The notes under the pieces were generated by a model that was not told the DNA's origin, did not search any database, and saw only the letters and a program-made list of their open reading frames with translations. From Halicephalobus mephisto (Eukaryota > Nematoda > Chromadorea > Rhabditida > Panagrolaimidae), in the NCBI GenBank assembly GCA_009193035.1, contig SWDT01000041.1, positions 1-64,000 of the forward strand: a DNA stretch of 64,000 nt, read 5' to 3'. The number at the start of each line of letters is the position of its first letter. Position 1 is the stretch's first letter. This document shows, piece by piece, positions 35,131-47,925 of the stretch. The position numbers were made by a program, and so were the translations under genes.

Positions 35131-36265
35131 TTAATTTAATTTTGAATGAATATTATTTAGAATTTTCGATATCAATTAAGTAACTTTAATTTCATCACCC
35201 AAATCTCCAATTACGAAAACCCACATCGCGACCTTTAACACCGACATCCACGGAATTTGGAACGAGACAAAGTAAAACAAAGGCAGTTCTTGTGGTAAAC
35301 TCTATCCGGGGATTAAGGTGGCCTTTGTTGATGAATTTAGCAGACCATAAAGAGGATTCTGAACTACAGAAGAAAAATTATTGAAATTCGTCTCCAGACT
35401 TAAGCTCGAAAAAACTGGATCCACAGTTAATGAAAAAAAAATTATAACTTTTTTTTTTAAATTATAATTTTAAAAAAAATAAAAAATTTCAAATTTCTGT
35501 AAAAAGTAAAAAAAATTCTTTTAATTTTTAAAAAATTTTATTTTGTAAAAATTACAAATTTTTTATTTGATTAGAATTTACCTAAGGCAATGAAAAAACC
35601 AATATTTTCTGAATTACTTTGAATTTTAGAACTTTGTACAAGTACCTGAAATTGGTTTTCACCTGCCCTCAGGCAGTGGGCGAAGTATCTTTCAACTTGT
35701 TAGAAAACAAAATTATTTTAAATTACTTTAAAAAGTAAAAAATCATCCAAGGATAGGGGGCAGAATAGAGATGGCTATTTTCTGGCTGATGTATTATTCA
35801 ATTAATTCCGGGATAAAATTCAGAAAAACATGTACAGTAATTTTAGAAAAAAATAATTTTAAAAAAAAATTTAATTTTAAAAATAATTATTTAAAAAAAA
35901 CTAAAATTTCGAAAATAATTTTTATAAAAAAATTAAAATTTCGAAAATAATTTTTAAAAAAAATTGAAATTTCAAAAATAATTTTAAAAAAAATAAAACT
36001 TCAAAATTAAAAAAAAAATTAAAACTTCAAAAATAATTTTTATAAAAAAACTAAAATTTTAAAAATAATTTTTATACAAAATTAAAATCTTTAAAAAACT
36101 TCAAAAATAATTTTTATAAAAAAATTTAAATTTATAATTATCTATATTAATTCAATACCGTACATTATACAGTAATCCTATTTCTAAAGTTGTTTAATAA
36201 AAATAATACAACTTTTTCACCCATTTTAGGAATGTCCATTAACCAGTATAACTTATTGAAATCAA

Positions 36266-39085
36266 TCACGATCGAATTTCTTGAACTGTTTCTCCACAAT
36301 CCGGCATTTTGAAAGCTTGAACTTTTTCGAGACTTTCGCACTCCCTGGCCGGAGTGACGGGGGCAGGGACCTTCCTCCTGGGACTTTGTTGTCCTCTGTC
36401 TTTACTTGTTATTTCTGTATTTTCATCTAATTTTTCATCATTTTCCGGAATTGTTGGTGGATGAGAACATTCTCTTGGATTCTGAACAATTGAAAAATCC
36501 ATCATCGAAATCGATCTTCTCGGAGTCGGAGAAGGTTCACTCACTATCTGTTCCGCATCGTCTTTGATTTTTCTTCTGAATTCATCTCTATGAGGAAGAA
36601 AATCCGACATTGTGAACACTCCTGAATTTCCGGCTTGGGTCAATACGTCTAAAATATATAATAATTTTTTTTTAATTTTAATTTTCTTACCGTTAAAATC
36701 AATCAAGCTCATTTTCGGGGAATTTGGAGCACTTTTACTTTTCGAAGCTAACATCCGCTTTCTATACAGTAGGAATTCTTCATTTCTTTGAATATTTCTG
36801 TACATATTAATGTGATCGGCGGATTTATTGTAGAGAAAATGTCCATTGATGACCTTGATGCCCAACAAAAACAACCAAGTTAATACTGAAATTTTTTTAT
36901 AAAATTACTTTTAAAATTTTTTATAAAATTATTTTGAAAATTTTTTTATAAAATTATTTTTAAAAAATTTTCAGAATTACTTGCAAATTTTAAAATTAAA
37001 GTAAAAATGAGTAATTTTACAGTAAAATAATGCTAAATTTATTTTTTAATTTAAACTTATTCTTGTACGAAAATTAAAAAATCATATTTCTTTAAAAAAT
37101 AAAAACTTCAATGAATTTTTAAAACTTTTTAGAAAATTTTAGAATTACCAAAAAAACAGTAAATTGGAGAATTTATTTTTTTTCAACTTTATGTGAAAAT
37201 TTAAAAATTTCGAAAAACTGTATATCGTTTTTTGACTAATCACAGCGTTTGGTGGTCAAAAACATTAAAATTTACATTATTTTTACCAAAACTTACCAAC
37301 AAAGGTCGTAGCTAGATTACTTTTGAAATCTATTGACTGACTGATAGTTCTGATTAACATGATAGAAATCGGGATCGGGATAAAGCCCATTCTTCTGGAT
37401 ACTTGATCAGCAAAATCCGAAAAAGCTTGTTCATCTCTGCTTTTATCCACGTCAAATGCAAGAGTTATAGTGAAATCTAAAAAAAGTAATTTTAAAAAAA
37501 TCTAAAAAAAGTTATTTTAAAAAAATCTAAAAAAAGTAATTTAAAAAAACTTAAAAAAGTAATTTTAAAAAATCTAAAAAAAGTAATTTTAAAAAAATCT
37601 AAAAAAAACAATTTTTAAGAAATCTAAAAAAAGTTATTTTAAAAAAATCTAAAAAAAGTAATTTTTAAGAAATCTAAAAAAAAACAATTTTTAAAAAATT
37701 TAAAAAATCAAACCTTCGTAAACTTCGGAATTTATGTCATTAAATTTCGTAATAAATGCATGTTTTAAAGCGTCTACGAGGATTTCTGAGAGGATTACGA
37801 CTGTCTAAAAATTGGGTAATTATTTTTTTTAATTTAAATTTACCAAATCCGGCAGTAACTCGTTCAAGTGATCCAATCTCCAGTGGTTTGCAGTCATGTT
37901 TCTTAAAATCACGAATATCAGCAAAATCATCAGATGAAACCTTTCTCTGACGTCACTACAGGACATTTGGAAGAGATTTGGTTTGGCGAATTTTTTGAAA
38001 ACAGATCCTTTTAATTCGACAAAGTTGTTCGAAATCAAAATAGTCAATAAAGACTGACTTTGAGAATTAAACGCTACGTTTAACGTCGTGGCCTGGAATC
38101 AGTGTGATTTACATTATTTGAATTTTCGAAATTAAACCAACCTGGAGAAGAACCAGAAGAGCATGGGCAGAAGCATAGACAATCGCGAAAATTAAATGAA
38201 GAAAACTCGACAAAATTTTTCTTTTTCCTTCTTTTTCAGTTGCTGTCCACATCAGGGCATCCAATATATCCTAAATTACTTTTTAATTGATTTTAAAAAC
38301 TTTAAAAATAAACCTGTCCGAAACTGCTGAATAACTTGTCGGCAACTTCCAGCATGTTGTAGAAAATGTACAATTTTATCACCCCTTGACCGCGTACGAG
38401 GTGGTATAATCTCGAAGTATCCACAAATTGCATCAGGAAAGAAGAAGCAATGATGATGAAAACCTTGAGAAAGTCACAGGTATTAGCATGGGACCATCGC
38501 CGGATTCTGAAGAGGGACAACTGAAAACATCTCATTGATGCCATTTTAGAAGTTACACTGAATCAAAACTTACAATACATCTGATCGGCAACATTGTGAA
38601 GACATAACAAAATGCATCTAAACACTGCAAGAACCCGAAAAACAAAAATTTCTCGAGTTCGATCGGGACATGGAGGAAGGCGTGGATTTTCCTTCGTTTT
38701 TCGATATATCGATCTTGATCGTACTGAAGTGAGTACCCTCTGGAAACCACATTTATCCTACAATTAACTGATATAAGTCAAACCTCGTCAATTCAGATTG
38801 GATTAATCCGAAAAAAGTAACTTTCTTTTTCAACAACCCATCTTTATCGACCGAATTTTCCTTGAATTCGCTTTCACTCACGTCCAAGTTATCATCAAGG
38901 TCCAATTTCAACTCTTCAGTATAGATAATGCTAGAAACTTTCCTTTTTTGAACACCATCGACGAAATCCAAACGCAACGGACGTGGTTTTGAAGACTCTT
39001 CTTCAGAGGAATTTTCCCGGCTTATTGGACGTCGTCTTCGTAGCAACGGCTTCTGGTCCTCTTGTCCATCATCTAAGGTATCCAT
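36266..39085 (-). CDS. tapt-1: TAPT1 family multi-pass membrane protein
   Basis: Nine minus-strand exons (38784-39085, 38574-38757, 38314-38520, 38142-38270, 37844-38092, 37714-37804, 37297-37476, 36691-36885, 36266-36648) join in phase to 639 aa, close to other TAPT1 proteins. The conserved core is unmistakable: ELEKFLFFGFLQCLDAFCYV, RGQGVIKLYIFYNMLEVADK with LFSSFGQ following, ISNNFVELKGSVFKKF, DALKHAFITKFNDI and RRMGFIPIPISIMLIR. TAPT1 is a widely conserved ER/ciliary-base multi-pass protein linked in vertebrates to axial patterning and cilia. The N-terminal 100 residues are charged and Ser-rich, and the C-terminal 130 residues are polar and Pro/Glu-rich with little conservation. The last intron (36649-36690) is only 42 nt, in frame and stop-free. 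Tandem A-rich repeats fill one intron. Confidence 0.95.
37477..37705. repeat. Tandem A-rich repeat, 22-27-bp unit (TAPT1 intron)
   Basis: The unit AAATCTAAAAAAAGTAATTT is repeated about nine times and fills almost the whole intron between the exons at 37297-37476 and 37714-37804. Confidence 0.85.
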
Positions 39086-39447
39086 TTTTGTAGAAATTCA
39101 TATATCGAACATTAATTGAGAACGAAATAGTAAATTTTCAATTTTTGGACTCAATGCACTTTTTGGACAGTTTTTCTCCTGCCGCGAAAAGCGCCGTCTT
39201 TCCTTCACTGACCGACTGTTGGACATTTTTTACACACACGAACCAGTTCTTTCGGTTTCGATTCTTGTTTTTCCTTTTTGAACGACGGAAATCCAACGCA
39301 AATAACTGTCCTCGACCAGTATTAATATCTTTGTGGTTTTTGAATCCGACTGGTGCTTCTTGAAAGAAGCGTTTGTTATCGATTGATTGGGAGTAAATCA
39401 AGTCCTCGCGACTTGAGTAAACTTTCGAAAGCGATTGTCCAGGAAAA
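39086..39447. promoter_or_regulatory. Shared divergent promoter region of TAPT1 and DCAF7
   Basis: 362 bp separate the two start codons. The base composition is much more balanced than other spacers (for example CTGCCGCGAAAAGCGCCG near 39179). A likely trans-splice acceptor (TTGTCCAG) sits 6 bases before the DCAF7 ATG. No TATA-like element is obvious. Divergent sharing is inferred from spacing only. Confidence 0.5.
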
Positions 39448-41862
39448 ATGGACTCTATTCATTCTCAGCAGCAGAGACAACAGCCGCAGGTTCAACCAGG
39501 ATTTCAGGTTTGATTTTTTAAAGAAATTTTGAAATTGTATTGAATTTAATATTTTAGACGAATTTTAATTGTTACGAAGCTTTTCCGGCCACAAGTCCTC
39601 CGGAAAGTCAGTTTTTTAATCCCAATCAACAAGGATTTCAACAATCCACCACCACCAGCGGAATTGACGTGAATGAAATGAATTATGTGAGTTTATTTTT
39701 TGCTTTAAAATTAGATTCATATATGAATCTTGTTTGTAGATCCCGGTTAACGATCCTAATCAACAACAAAACCAGTCCCAGACCCAACCAGGCCAGCCTT
39801 ACTACTATTACCAACCCCAGACAAGTCAAAATCATAATTCAGTAAGTAACGGAAATTTTGGGTATCAACCTTCCATGAGATCTGTTCCTAACCAAATGCA
39901 AGGAATACAGGTAAAAATTTACTTTTAAAATGTAAAACTTTATTTTTTTACAGCATCAGCAGTCTTTACCGGAACACATGGATAGTCACATGATGCAGCA
40001 GATCCCTCATGGTACGATAGTACAGAATAATCAACAAAAAAGAAAGGAAATTTATCGATATGTCGCTCCGCACGAGCTTTATTCTTGTTCATGGTCAGTC
40101 CGGCCAGATTCCAAGTTTCGCTTAGCCGTTGGCAGTTTCATCGAAGAATACAATAACAAGGTTGGTTTTTAGACTTTAATATTACATAAATTCGGCTAAA
40201 ATTCTGTTTAAAATCTTCATCACGATTTTGATAGATGTGAAATCTTGGAATTTTGAGTGTATTTTCGGGTTTCTATTTACTTAGAGGTTTTCCGGAAGTG
40301 TAATGAATGGATTTAAATCGTCTAGATGACTTTTGCGAATATAAATTTTTCAATTCTTTATAAACGGGCTACAAAACGTCTAGAAATGAATCCTAAATTT
40401 CTTATAAATCCCTAAACTGAATTTTTAATCTCCGTAAATTAATCCTCATTTTTTATAAATTCTTAATCTATCAACTTTTATAAAAAACCTTCTTCATGCT
40501 CTGATTATTCATTCAAATAGAATGACAAAGTTCAATTGATGATGGCATTTCTGATATTTTATGTGAAATTTAACTTTTTTAAATATTAATCTAAAATTCG
40601 TGTTGTAGATCTCAATTGTCCAGCTAAAAGAAGATCATGGAGATTTCGCAACTGTTTGTACATTTGATCATCCTTATCCGTCAACTAAGATCATGTTTAT
40701 CCCAGATCCAGTGAGTTTCGCAGTAATTTTGTTTTATTTTACATGTAATTTTTAGAAAGGAGCTTATCCAGACTTGCTAGCGACAACGGGAGATTATCTC
40801 AGGTTATGGAAACTGGGAGGCCACAATGGAGCTGCTCTGGAAGTCATGCTCAATAATGTAAGTAATCCTTAATTTGGAAATTTTAATTAATTTTTTTAGA
40901 ATCGAACCTCAGATTACTGTGCTCCTTTGACTTCATCTGATTGGAATGAAACTGATTTGTCTCTAATTGGGACAAGTTCGATAGATACTACTTGTACTAT
41001 CTGGCAGATTGAGGTTTTTTGAATTTTACGTTAATTAGTAATATTGGAAATTTCAGACGGGACAAGCCATAGGGAACACAGCCCGAGCTATTGAAGGAAC
41101 AGTCAAAACACAATTGATTGCACACGATAAAGAAGTTTATGATATTGCTTTTTCGAAATTGGCTTCAGGAAGAGAAATTTTTGCATCTGTTGGAGCAGAT
41201 GGATCTGTTAGAATGTTTGATCTTCGACATATGGAATATTCGACAATTGTTTTTGAAGAACCTAACAGAAAACCACTTCTTAGATTAGCTTGGAATAAAG
41301 CTGATCATAATTATTTAGCTACATTTGCAAGAGGATCTAATGAAGTATATATTCTTGATGTTAGAGTTCCATCAATGCCTATTGCAACGTTACAAAATCA
41401 TTCTGCTTCAATATCTGGAATTGCGTGGGCTCCACATTCTCCTGTTCATATTTGTACAGCAGGTAAAAATTTTAAATGTTTTAAAAATAGTTTTTTCAAA
41501 GTTGTTTAATTTTTTGAATGATTTTTAAAGATAGTTTTTTTTTGGTATTTTAAAAATTAAAACAACTTTGGAAAATTTTGAATGTTTTTAGATTAATTTT
41601 CTGATTTTTTAGTTATTTTTGAAATTGTATTTTTTGTATTTTTAAAATAGTTTGAATTTTTAAGATGTTTTTTAATTGATTTTTTGCAGGAGATGATGCT
41701 CAAGCCCTCATTTGGGACCTTCACAACATGCCTCGACCCATAGAAGATCCTATTTTGGCGTATGCTGCTGGAGGAGCGATAAATCATGTTGATTGGTCTA
41801 ATCTTTATACAGATTGGATATCGATATGTTACGGTCGTTCCCTAGAACTTCTTAGGGTGTAA
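39448..41862 (+). CDS. DCAF7: WD40 adaptor DCAF7/WDR68 (SWAN family)
   Basis: Nine exons (39448-39507, 39558-39686, 39740-39910, 39954-40160, 40609-40710, 40756-40857, 40900-41013, 41057-41462, 41690-41862) join in phase to 487 aa. From residue about 145 the protein matches DCAF7 end to end: [117 protein letters not shown] and the terminal [19 protein letters not shown]7 is a seven-bladed WD40 scaffold that binds DYRK/HIPK kinases and CUL4-DDB1; the nematode members are called SWAN. The first about 140 residues are a Gln/Asn/Pro-rich, low-complexity extension that vertebrate DCAF7 lacks. Confidence 0.96.
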
Positions 41863-41969
41863 CTAACATCGGGATGAGAGCAATGCCCAGACGATTTGTA
41901 ATCTCCGAAAGTGGCCTTGATAATTACAATGATATTTAACCAAAGAATTGATAAAAATAAAAAAATACT

Positions 41970-41975
41970 TTTATT
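41970..41975 (-). promoter_or_regulatory. Poly(A) signal of the K2P gene
   Basis: AATAAA on the minus strand about 17 bases past the K2P stop codon. The DCAF7 gene ends on the opposite strand only about 110 bases away. Confidence 0.6.
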
Positions 41976-41991
41976 TCCCTGAAGATAAGTA

Positions 41992-44900
41992 TTATCGAAG
42001 TGACCCATAGCTGGAAACACTCAATTTTTGTCGAGATCCGGATTGTCCAAATGCATATAATGTGGGAGGAATGGGACTTAATATATGAGTTTTAGGATTG
42101 AATATTTCATCATCGTAAAACCATGATCGTGTTTTAAAACGAATACTTTTGCTCATTGCAGCTAAACCAAAATTGTGTTCTGCACTGACACAAGCAATAT
42201 AACGAGTATCTGGAGTAAGATCAGGAATAGTGAATTTAGTAGCTCGACCGATTTTATATCGTTGCCAATATCGAAATTGAGGAGCTGGTTCTGCAGAAAA
42301 TTGAACTGTATAACTCTGAAAAAAATTTATAAAGTAAATTATTTTTAATTTAGTTAAATTTTATAAAAAAGTTATTTTTTAGATAATTATTATTAAATTA
42401 AAAAGTAATTTTTACAATTTCTTAAAAAATAATTTTAAAAATATCTAAATTTTACTCAATTTAACAAAAAATCACTTTAATTATTTTTGAAATTAGTTAA
42501 TTTTTTTATTTTTTTGAATTCAAAAATAGTTAATTTTTAATTTTTTAAAATTTAAAAATAGTTTATTTTTTTATTTTTTTGAATTTAAAAATTTGCATAT
42601 GAAACCCACCTCAGGTCCGTTGTTTTTCTTCGGAGATTTCCAGCTGATTGTTGCGGTTTCACTACTGATAGCTTCCAAGGTCAATGAGGTAGGTACAGTA
42701 CAGGGTTCGGTGTACTCCTGTGTTTTGATGCTTTTACTAGATCCATATCTCGTCGTCGTCACAACCGAGAACTCATACAAAGTAAATGATTTCAAATTAG
42801 TCACTTCATAGTGATCAGTTGTAATAAAGTCAATAACAGTCAAATGATTTCGACGTTGAGGAGTTCTGAAAAAATAAAATTAAAAAAAAAATAAAATTTT
42901 AAAAAAATAAAATTTAAAAAAAATAAAATTTTACCTTGTTTTGAAAGTCAAAGTATACCAGTACCGTTTTCCTTCTTCTAGAAATACTGGTGGTTCCCAT
43001 TTTAAACATACGGATTCAGCAGTAGCGTTGAAGGCAACAAGGTTCCTTGGGGAGTTAGGTGGATCCGGATGCCGATAACTTTCTTCTATATCCGTACAGG
43101 AACTTGATAATGACTGCTTCGAAAGAGCGGCAAGTCTCATATGATGTAATGCTGTGACTGTTTCGAAAAGCTTCCTCATAGCTTCTCTCTTCATTGCTTC
43201 TATTCTTTTTTGTTGAACAGCTTTTAGCCATATCAAAGGGTCCTGAAATATTAGTTTATAAATGGAAAGCCCTCGGTTTCTCATTAGTTTAGTGGCTAAT
43301 GCGTGCGACTGTCATCTCTGAGACTCAGGTTCGATTCCTGCTCGAAACACTACTTCTTTTGCAGCAAATCAAAAAACTCGATTTCGATTAGGATAACAGT
43401 CATTAAAAAAGATGTAGCTTAACAATTATCTCTACCTCTGAATCTAATCTTCTTCCAAAAAAGTGAAGTTGGTCGATGTAATAAGCTCCGACGATGTCCA
43501 CACACGTAGTTGTCAGGACCAGACCAGTCAGTACCAAGACTAGAGTCACCAGGATGAAGTGTTCGTTGGTGGGAACCAGGTCCCCGAACCCTATGGTCAA
43601 AACTGAACTACAAAGAAAGTAAAAAGCGTCGTATATAGACCAATCTTCCATCCACGCAATGGCATAACTGGCGGCGAGAACGTAGCTCAGCAATAGGAAG
43701 TATATCAAAAGAAACGGAATCTCCACGAATTGGGTGTTTTCTAAGTGGGTCCAGATGAACTCGGCAACTTCGTCCTCCCCTCCGGCAATGATGACTTCAC
43801 CGATTTTTACGGAATTCGATCGAAAACGGCCTTTTTTCTTCCAACGTTGATATCGACGAACTAGTTGGAACCGGGTCTTGAGGACCTCTGTGTACATTCT
43901 GTTCATTCCTTCGGTGCAGAACTTGGCCTAAAAAGAACAGTATCGTCGTGGAAGTTAAAAATAAATGTTTATATGAAATATTTCAACAACGATTTTTAGA
44001 ATTTTGTTTTTGATTTTAGAGATTTTCATTTTGAAAGATTTTAGAATTTTTTGAAAATTTCTTAGATTTTAAAATTTTAAATTATTAAAAATATAATTGA
44101 AAATTACCATGTCAGCCAACGTGATTAGGTAGAGAGGAATACCGAAACTAATATAAACAAGGCAGAACAGTCTGCCGAGAAGTGAATCTGGAGCGTTTGT
44201 ACCGTAACCAATTGATGTCTGTAATCATGTTAATTCATTAATTTTAAACAATCAATGCTGAGAATTATAAAAAATCGACATCAAAATTAAAGTCTTGTAT
44301 TATAAAAAAGCAGAAATGGCTTTACAACAATTACTCTCCTCTATTTCGCAAGATTTATCTCATTTCGTTTTTATATTAATTTTCTCACATTCAAATTAAC
44401 TCAATATTTCAGTTCAGTAGAGAAAATTAATTTAAAAAGAATTTCGAAATCAGTGAAAATCGAAAAAAAAAACAGGGAGCAAATGTCGCTGAGGAACTAT
44501 ACAACATTTGCTCCGCTCTATTTCCCAAGATTGATCTCATTTTTATATCAATTTTTTTGTAGTTAACTCAATATTTCAGTTTAGTAAAGAAAGTTAATTT
44601 AAAAAGAATTTCGAAATCAGTGAAAATCGAAAAAAAACAGGGAGCAAATGTCGCTGGGAGGCAACTGTCGTGCAGCGGCAGAAATAGAAGTTGTTATGAA
44701 ATTGTCTCGACGCGAATTTCAGGGATCTCATGAAAACTACAGTAACTTGCGTGTTGATTTTACATGACAGTCGTTTTTTAACTGTCATCATGAAATCAAA
44801 AAACTCGTTAAATTAAATTCGCAATTTTCTTGAATTATTTTGAAAATTCAAAATTATCAAATTTTCCGAAAATTCAACTTTAATTTTTATGTCGAATTTT

Positions 44901-47900
44901 TTACAAAATTTAGCGAACTTCAGACTCACCAAAGTAGTAGTAGCAAAAAACAAATTCCAAGAAATATTCGACAACGGATCAGGAAATGTGTATTCATTTT
45001 TCTGAAAAAATAAATTTGGAAAATTAAAAAAATAAAGATTTTTAACAAAAAACTTATTTTTGAAAATTACCGTAATGTTAAAAAGTATTATGAAATTAAA
45101 AATTTATTAAATAAATCATAAAATTGATCAAATGATTTGATTTTTTAATTTTTGAAATATTTTCAAAAATATTGTTGGACTTACATTAATATGATTAGCG
45201 ATAGATGGAGATTTCGGAAATTCTCGATAAATATCGTTCAATTTTTGAGCAAAATCGACAAACCATTTTCTGTATTTTTCATCTTCAACAAGTTCAGTTT
45301 CTTTCTCCTTCACATTGTACCTGTATTCAGTTTTAGAATCATCTACAGTATCAAATTGAATTTCTGAATGAACATCATCATAAATAGACATCAGACGACC
45401 AGCGTAAACTGATTTAGCACTGAAAACATAAAATTATTTAAAAAATTTAAATTTAAAAAGTTAAAAAGTAAAAAAATCTAAATCTAAAAAGTTAAAAAGT
45501 AAAAAAGTAAAAAAATTTAAATTTAAAAAGTTGAAAAAGTTAAATCTAAAAAGTTAAAAAGTAAAGAAATCTAAATCTAAAAAGTTAAAAAAGTAAAAAT
45601 TTAAATCTAAAAAGTTAAAAAGTTAAAAAGTTAAAAAAATTTAAATTAAGGAAAATAAAAGTAAAAAATTTTTAAATTTTAACTTTTTCATTAAATTTTA
45701 ATAATTAAAATATAAAAACTACGAAATTTGAATGTTTGAAAATATAATTTTTAAAGATTTCGTAGATGAAAATGTTAGTTACTGTGTCGAATAAGATTTA
45801 AATATTTAGTTAAAATTAAACTTACTTAATTATGAGATCGGCGACGTTAGAAGAATTATCTTGGTAATTTATCAACGTCAGAATCCAACAACCCATGATG
45901 GCATACAGTACAGAGACGATGAAAAGAGTTATATGAGGAAGGGCTATTCTGAGGACCTGGAAGGATTATCCGTTACGACTGTACAAGTGACTGTACGACA
46001 AGTTCCTTCTCTATTTCGTAATATCTTATTTATTTCGTTTTTATATTAATTTTTCTATAGCTAAATTTACTCAATATCTTAAGAAAAAATAAATTTAAAA
46101 AAATAATTTCGAAATTAATACAGATCGAAAAGAAAAAAGACAGGGAACAAACGTCACTAGGAAGCTGTACGATAGTTCCTTCCCTATTTCGTAATATCTC
46201 ATTTATTTCGTTTTTATATTAATTTTCCTATAATTAAATTAATTTAATACTTCAGTTAAGAAAAAATAAATTTAAAAAAAAATAATTTCGAAATTAATAC
46301 AGATCGAAAAGGAAAAAACAGGAATCAGCTGCCGTACAGCTCGCAAAAATCACTCTATTTCGTAATCCCAGATTTATTTTTTCTTTTTAGATCGGTATTT
46401 TTGATATCTATATTAGTCTAAAATTACAATCTTGACTAGAAAAATAAATTTTAAAAATTTCGAAATCAATAAGACGAACAAGGTAAATGCCTCAGGGAAG
46501 CAATTGTCGAAGAATAAAGTTTGTTATTTTTCAATATTAATGAACTTACTAGTTGTTTTGTCAAACCAAATTGTCCGGGACTCAATTCGGAGAACCTACA
46601 GACTCCACTTTGCATGATACCGCACATTTCCTGATCTATGGTTGAAAGTCTCTTTGTAGCGACTCCACCGCCGGCAACCACGGAAGCTCTATGAACAGAA
46701 CAACAAGTTCCGTTCTGAAGTTGAGGAGAAAGCACACTTTGTCCACTTATTAAAGCGGTTGTTGGACAATCTTGATGAAGTGAAACTAACGAAGAAGCTA
46801 CTGAAAGACTATCGTCTTGAGATGGAGCCTCCAAGAACGCCGATGGTGACCGGCTATTCGAAGAGATTCTCCGGACCCGATGACCTAAAAAGTAAAAATA
46901 AATAAAAATGAAATTTTAAAAATTTAAATAAAACTCATATATCAACTACAAAAAGCAGCAGTGGGCGTTGTTATGAAATGGTCCTGACGCGAATTTTCCT
47001 AGAACTTGTTAGAAACCAAAGTAGCCTACGTGACAATTTTGATTTTCTGCGATGATTATTTCGTAATCTTACATGATTTCACAGTTAATTATGTATAGAA
47101 ATAATGTATGGACTTTTACGAAATGGTCCTGACGCGAATTTCTCTAGAACTTGTTAGAAACCAAAGTAGCCTACGTGACAATCTTGATTTTCTGTGATGA
47201 TTGTTTTATAATCATATAAAAACCATATATTAACTTTTTTACGAAATGGTCCTGACGCGAATTCCTCGAAGCTTTTAGGAACCAAAGTAGCCTACGTGAC
47301 AATCTTGATTTTCCGCGATGATTATTTCGTAATTTTACATGATTTCGTGCTTAATTTTATGTAACTACGTTCTATCTAAATAGATCTAGAATCTTCTATA
47401 TTAGGATATATGAGTCGTAAAACCCTCTGACTACTTTCGAAAATCACTTTTTACATGTAAAATTACTAACAAACATGCCAAAAATCAATTCACACCCAAA
47501 GTACCCTATGGACATCGGTTACTTTGGAATTTTTAAAACGGACAAAAACTCACCAAATTGGGCAGATTGTTGAAGCTGAAGAAACATTTCCTTCAGGCAA
47601 GTTTTTCCCTTGGGGTCGATTACGACAATTAGGTATCCTCTTCGGCAATTTTCAAACCAGATAAACCATTTCTAATTTATTTTTTTTCTTGACATTTTTC
47701 ATCACTACCTCTAGAATTCCGTTTTTAGTAGTTCTTAAAATTCAAAAACCAAAATCTCAATTTCCAAAAATTCCTAAAAAAGAATACTCTGACCCAAGGA
47801 CCAAATTCGCCCCGTATTTGTCTTTTAGGCTCTTCCAATTTCCTTTCCTTCTGAGCCTCCTGCTCTAATCTAATTTTGGTCAATTTTTTCAGACTCCTTC

Positions 47901-47925
47901 CAACAACCTTTTTCTGATATTGAGC
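41992..47925 (-). CDS. Two-pore-domain (TWK/K2P) potassium channel with two C-terminal FN3 domains
   Basis: Eleven minus-strand exons in phase: 47788-47925, 47554-47671, 46550-46884, 45826-45956, 45185-45419, 44930-45001, 44108-44218, 43436-43927, 42935-43242, 42610-42865, 41992-42315 (about 839 codons). TM1 is [20 protein letters not shown]. Pore 1 is FFATTTLTSIGYG and pore 2 is [13 protein letters not shown], both complete selectivity filters. An unusually long first extracellular loop (about 80 aa, charged) precedes pore 1. After TM4 come a helical linker and two fibronectin type III domains starting [20 protein letters not shown] and [20 protein letters not shown]. The N-terminal 200 residues are Arg/Lys-rich then Ser-rich. 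The first exon contains no ATG: either an upstream start is missed or translation begins at the ATG near 47585-47587. The 3' end of PTRH2 is about 76 bp upstream, so it is probably the last gene of an operon. Confidence 0.85.
43276..43348 (+). repeat. tRNA-Asp-like element (pseudogene or SINE head) in K2P intron
   Basis: 73 nt from GTTTCTC to TCGAAAC. The A box (TTAGTTTAGTGG) and B box (GGTTCGATTCC) match eukaryotic tRNA-Asp. A CTGTCA segment lies where the GUC anticodon loop would be. The D-stem (TTAG/CTAA) pairs, but the acceptor stem has two mismatches and the anticodon stem does not pair, so it is not a functional tRNA. Confidence 0.65.
44310..44700. repeat. Tandem pair of about 200-bp repeats with a GGAGCAAATGT hairpin (K2P intron)
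   Basis: Two copies of CTCTATTTC(G/C)CAAGATT, CTCAATATTTCAGTT(C/T)AGTA and AATTTCGAAATCAGTGAAAA. Between them GGAGCAAATGT and ACATTTGCTCC form a hairpin. Related to 45990-46520 and 60775-60960. Confidence 0.8.
45425..45655. repeat. Tandem A-rich repeat, 20-30-bp unit (K2P intron)
   Basis: The unit AAATCTAAAAAGTTAAAAAG, with or without TAAAAAA, is repeated about eight times. Confidence 0.8.
45990..46520. repeat. Tandem about 190-bp repeats, same family as 44310-44700 (K2P intron)
   Basis: Units contain GTACGA(C/T)A(A/G)TTCCTTC, CTATTTCGTAATATCT and AATTTCGAAATTAATACAGA with CAGGGAACAAACGTCACTAG between them. About 2.5 copies; the last one is degenerate. Confidence 0.8.
46968..47345. repeat. 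Three tandem copies of about 135-bp GGTCCTGACGCGAATT repeat (K2P intron)
   Basis: Each copy reads ACGAAATGGTCCTGACGCGA, then AACTTGTTAGAAACCAAAGT, AGCCTACGTGACAAT and a GATGATTATTTCGTAAT end. Diverged copies in the opposite orientation lie in two cbs-1 introns (about 55545-55830 and 56580-56800). Confidence 0.85.

Larger units (their letters stand above)
33754..36265. other. Spacer between GUR-like gene and TAPT1
   Basis: 2.5 kb without a gene. It holds a palindromic array just upstream of the GUR-like start, a degenerate 90-110-bp repeat region and A/T-rich simple sequence (about 35840-36130). Confidence 0.5.

Noticed and set aside
41593..42020. Minus-strand frames over the end of DCAF7
   Set aside because: The conserved WD40 frame on the plus strand explains this DNA. 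The minus gene starts contributing exons only from 41992.
43276..43348. Functional tRNA-Asp gene
   Set aside because: The anticodon stem does not pair and the acceptor stem has two mismatches. Kept only as a tRNA-like repeat.
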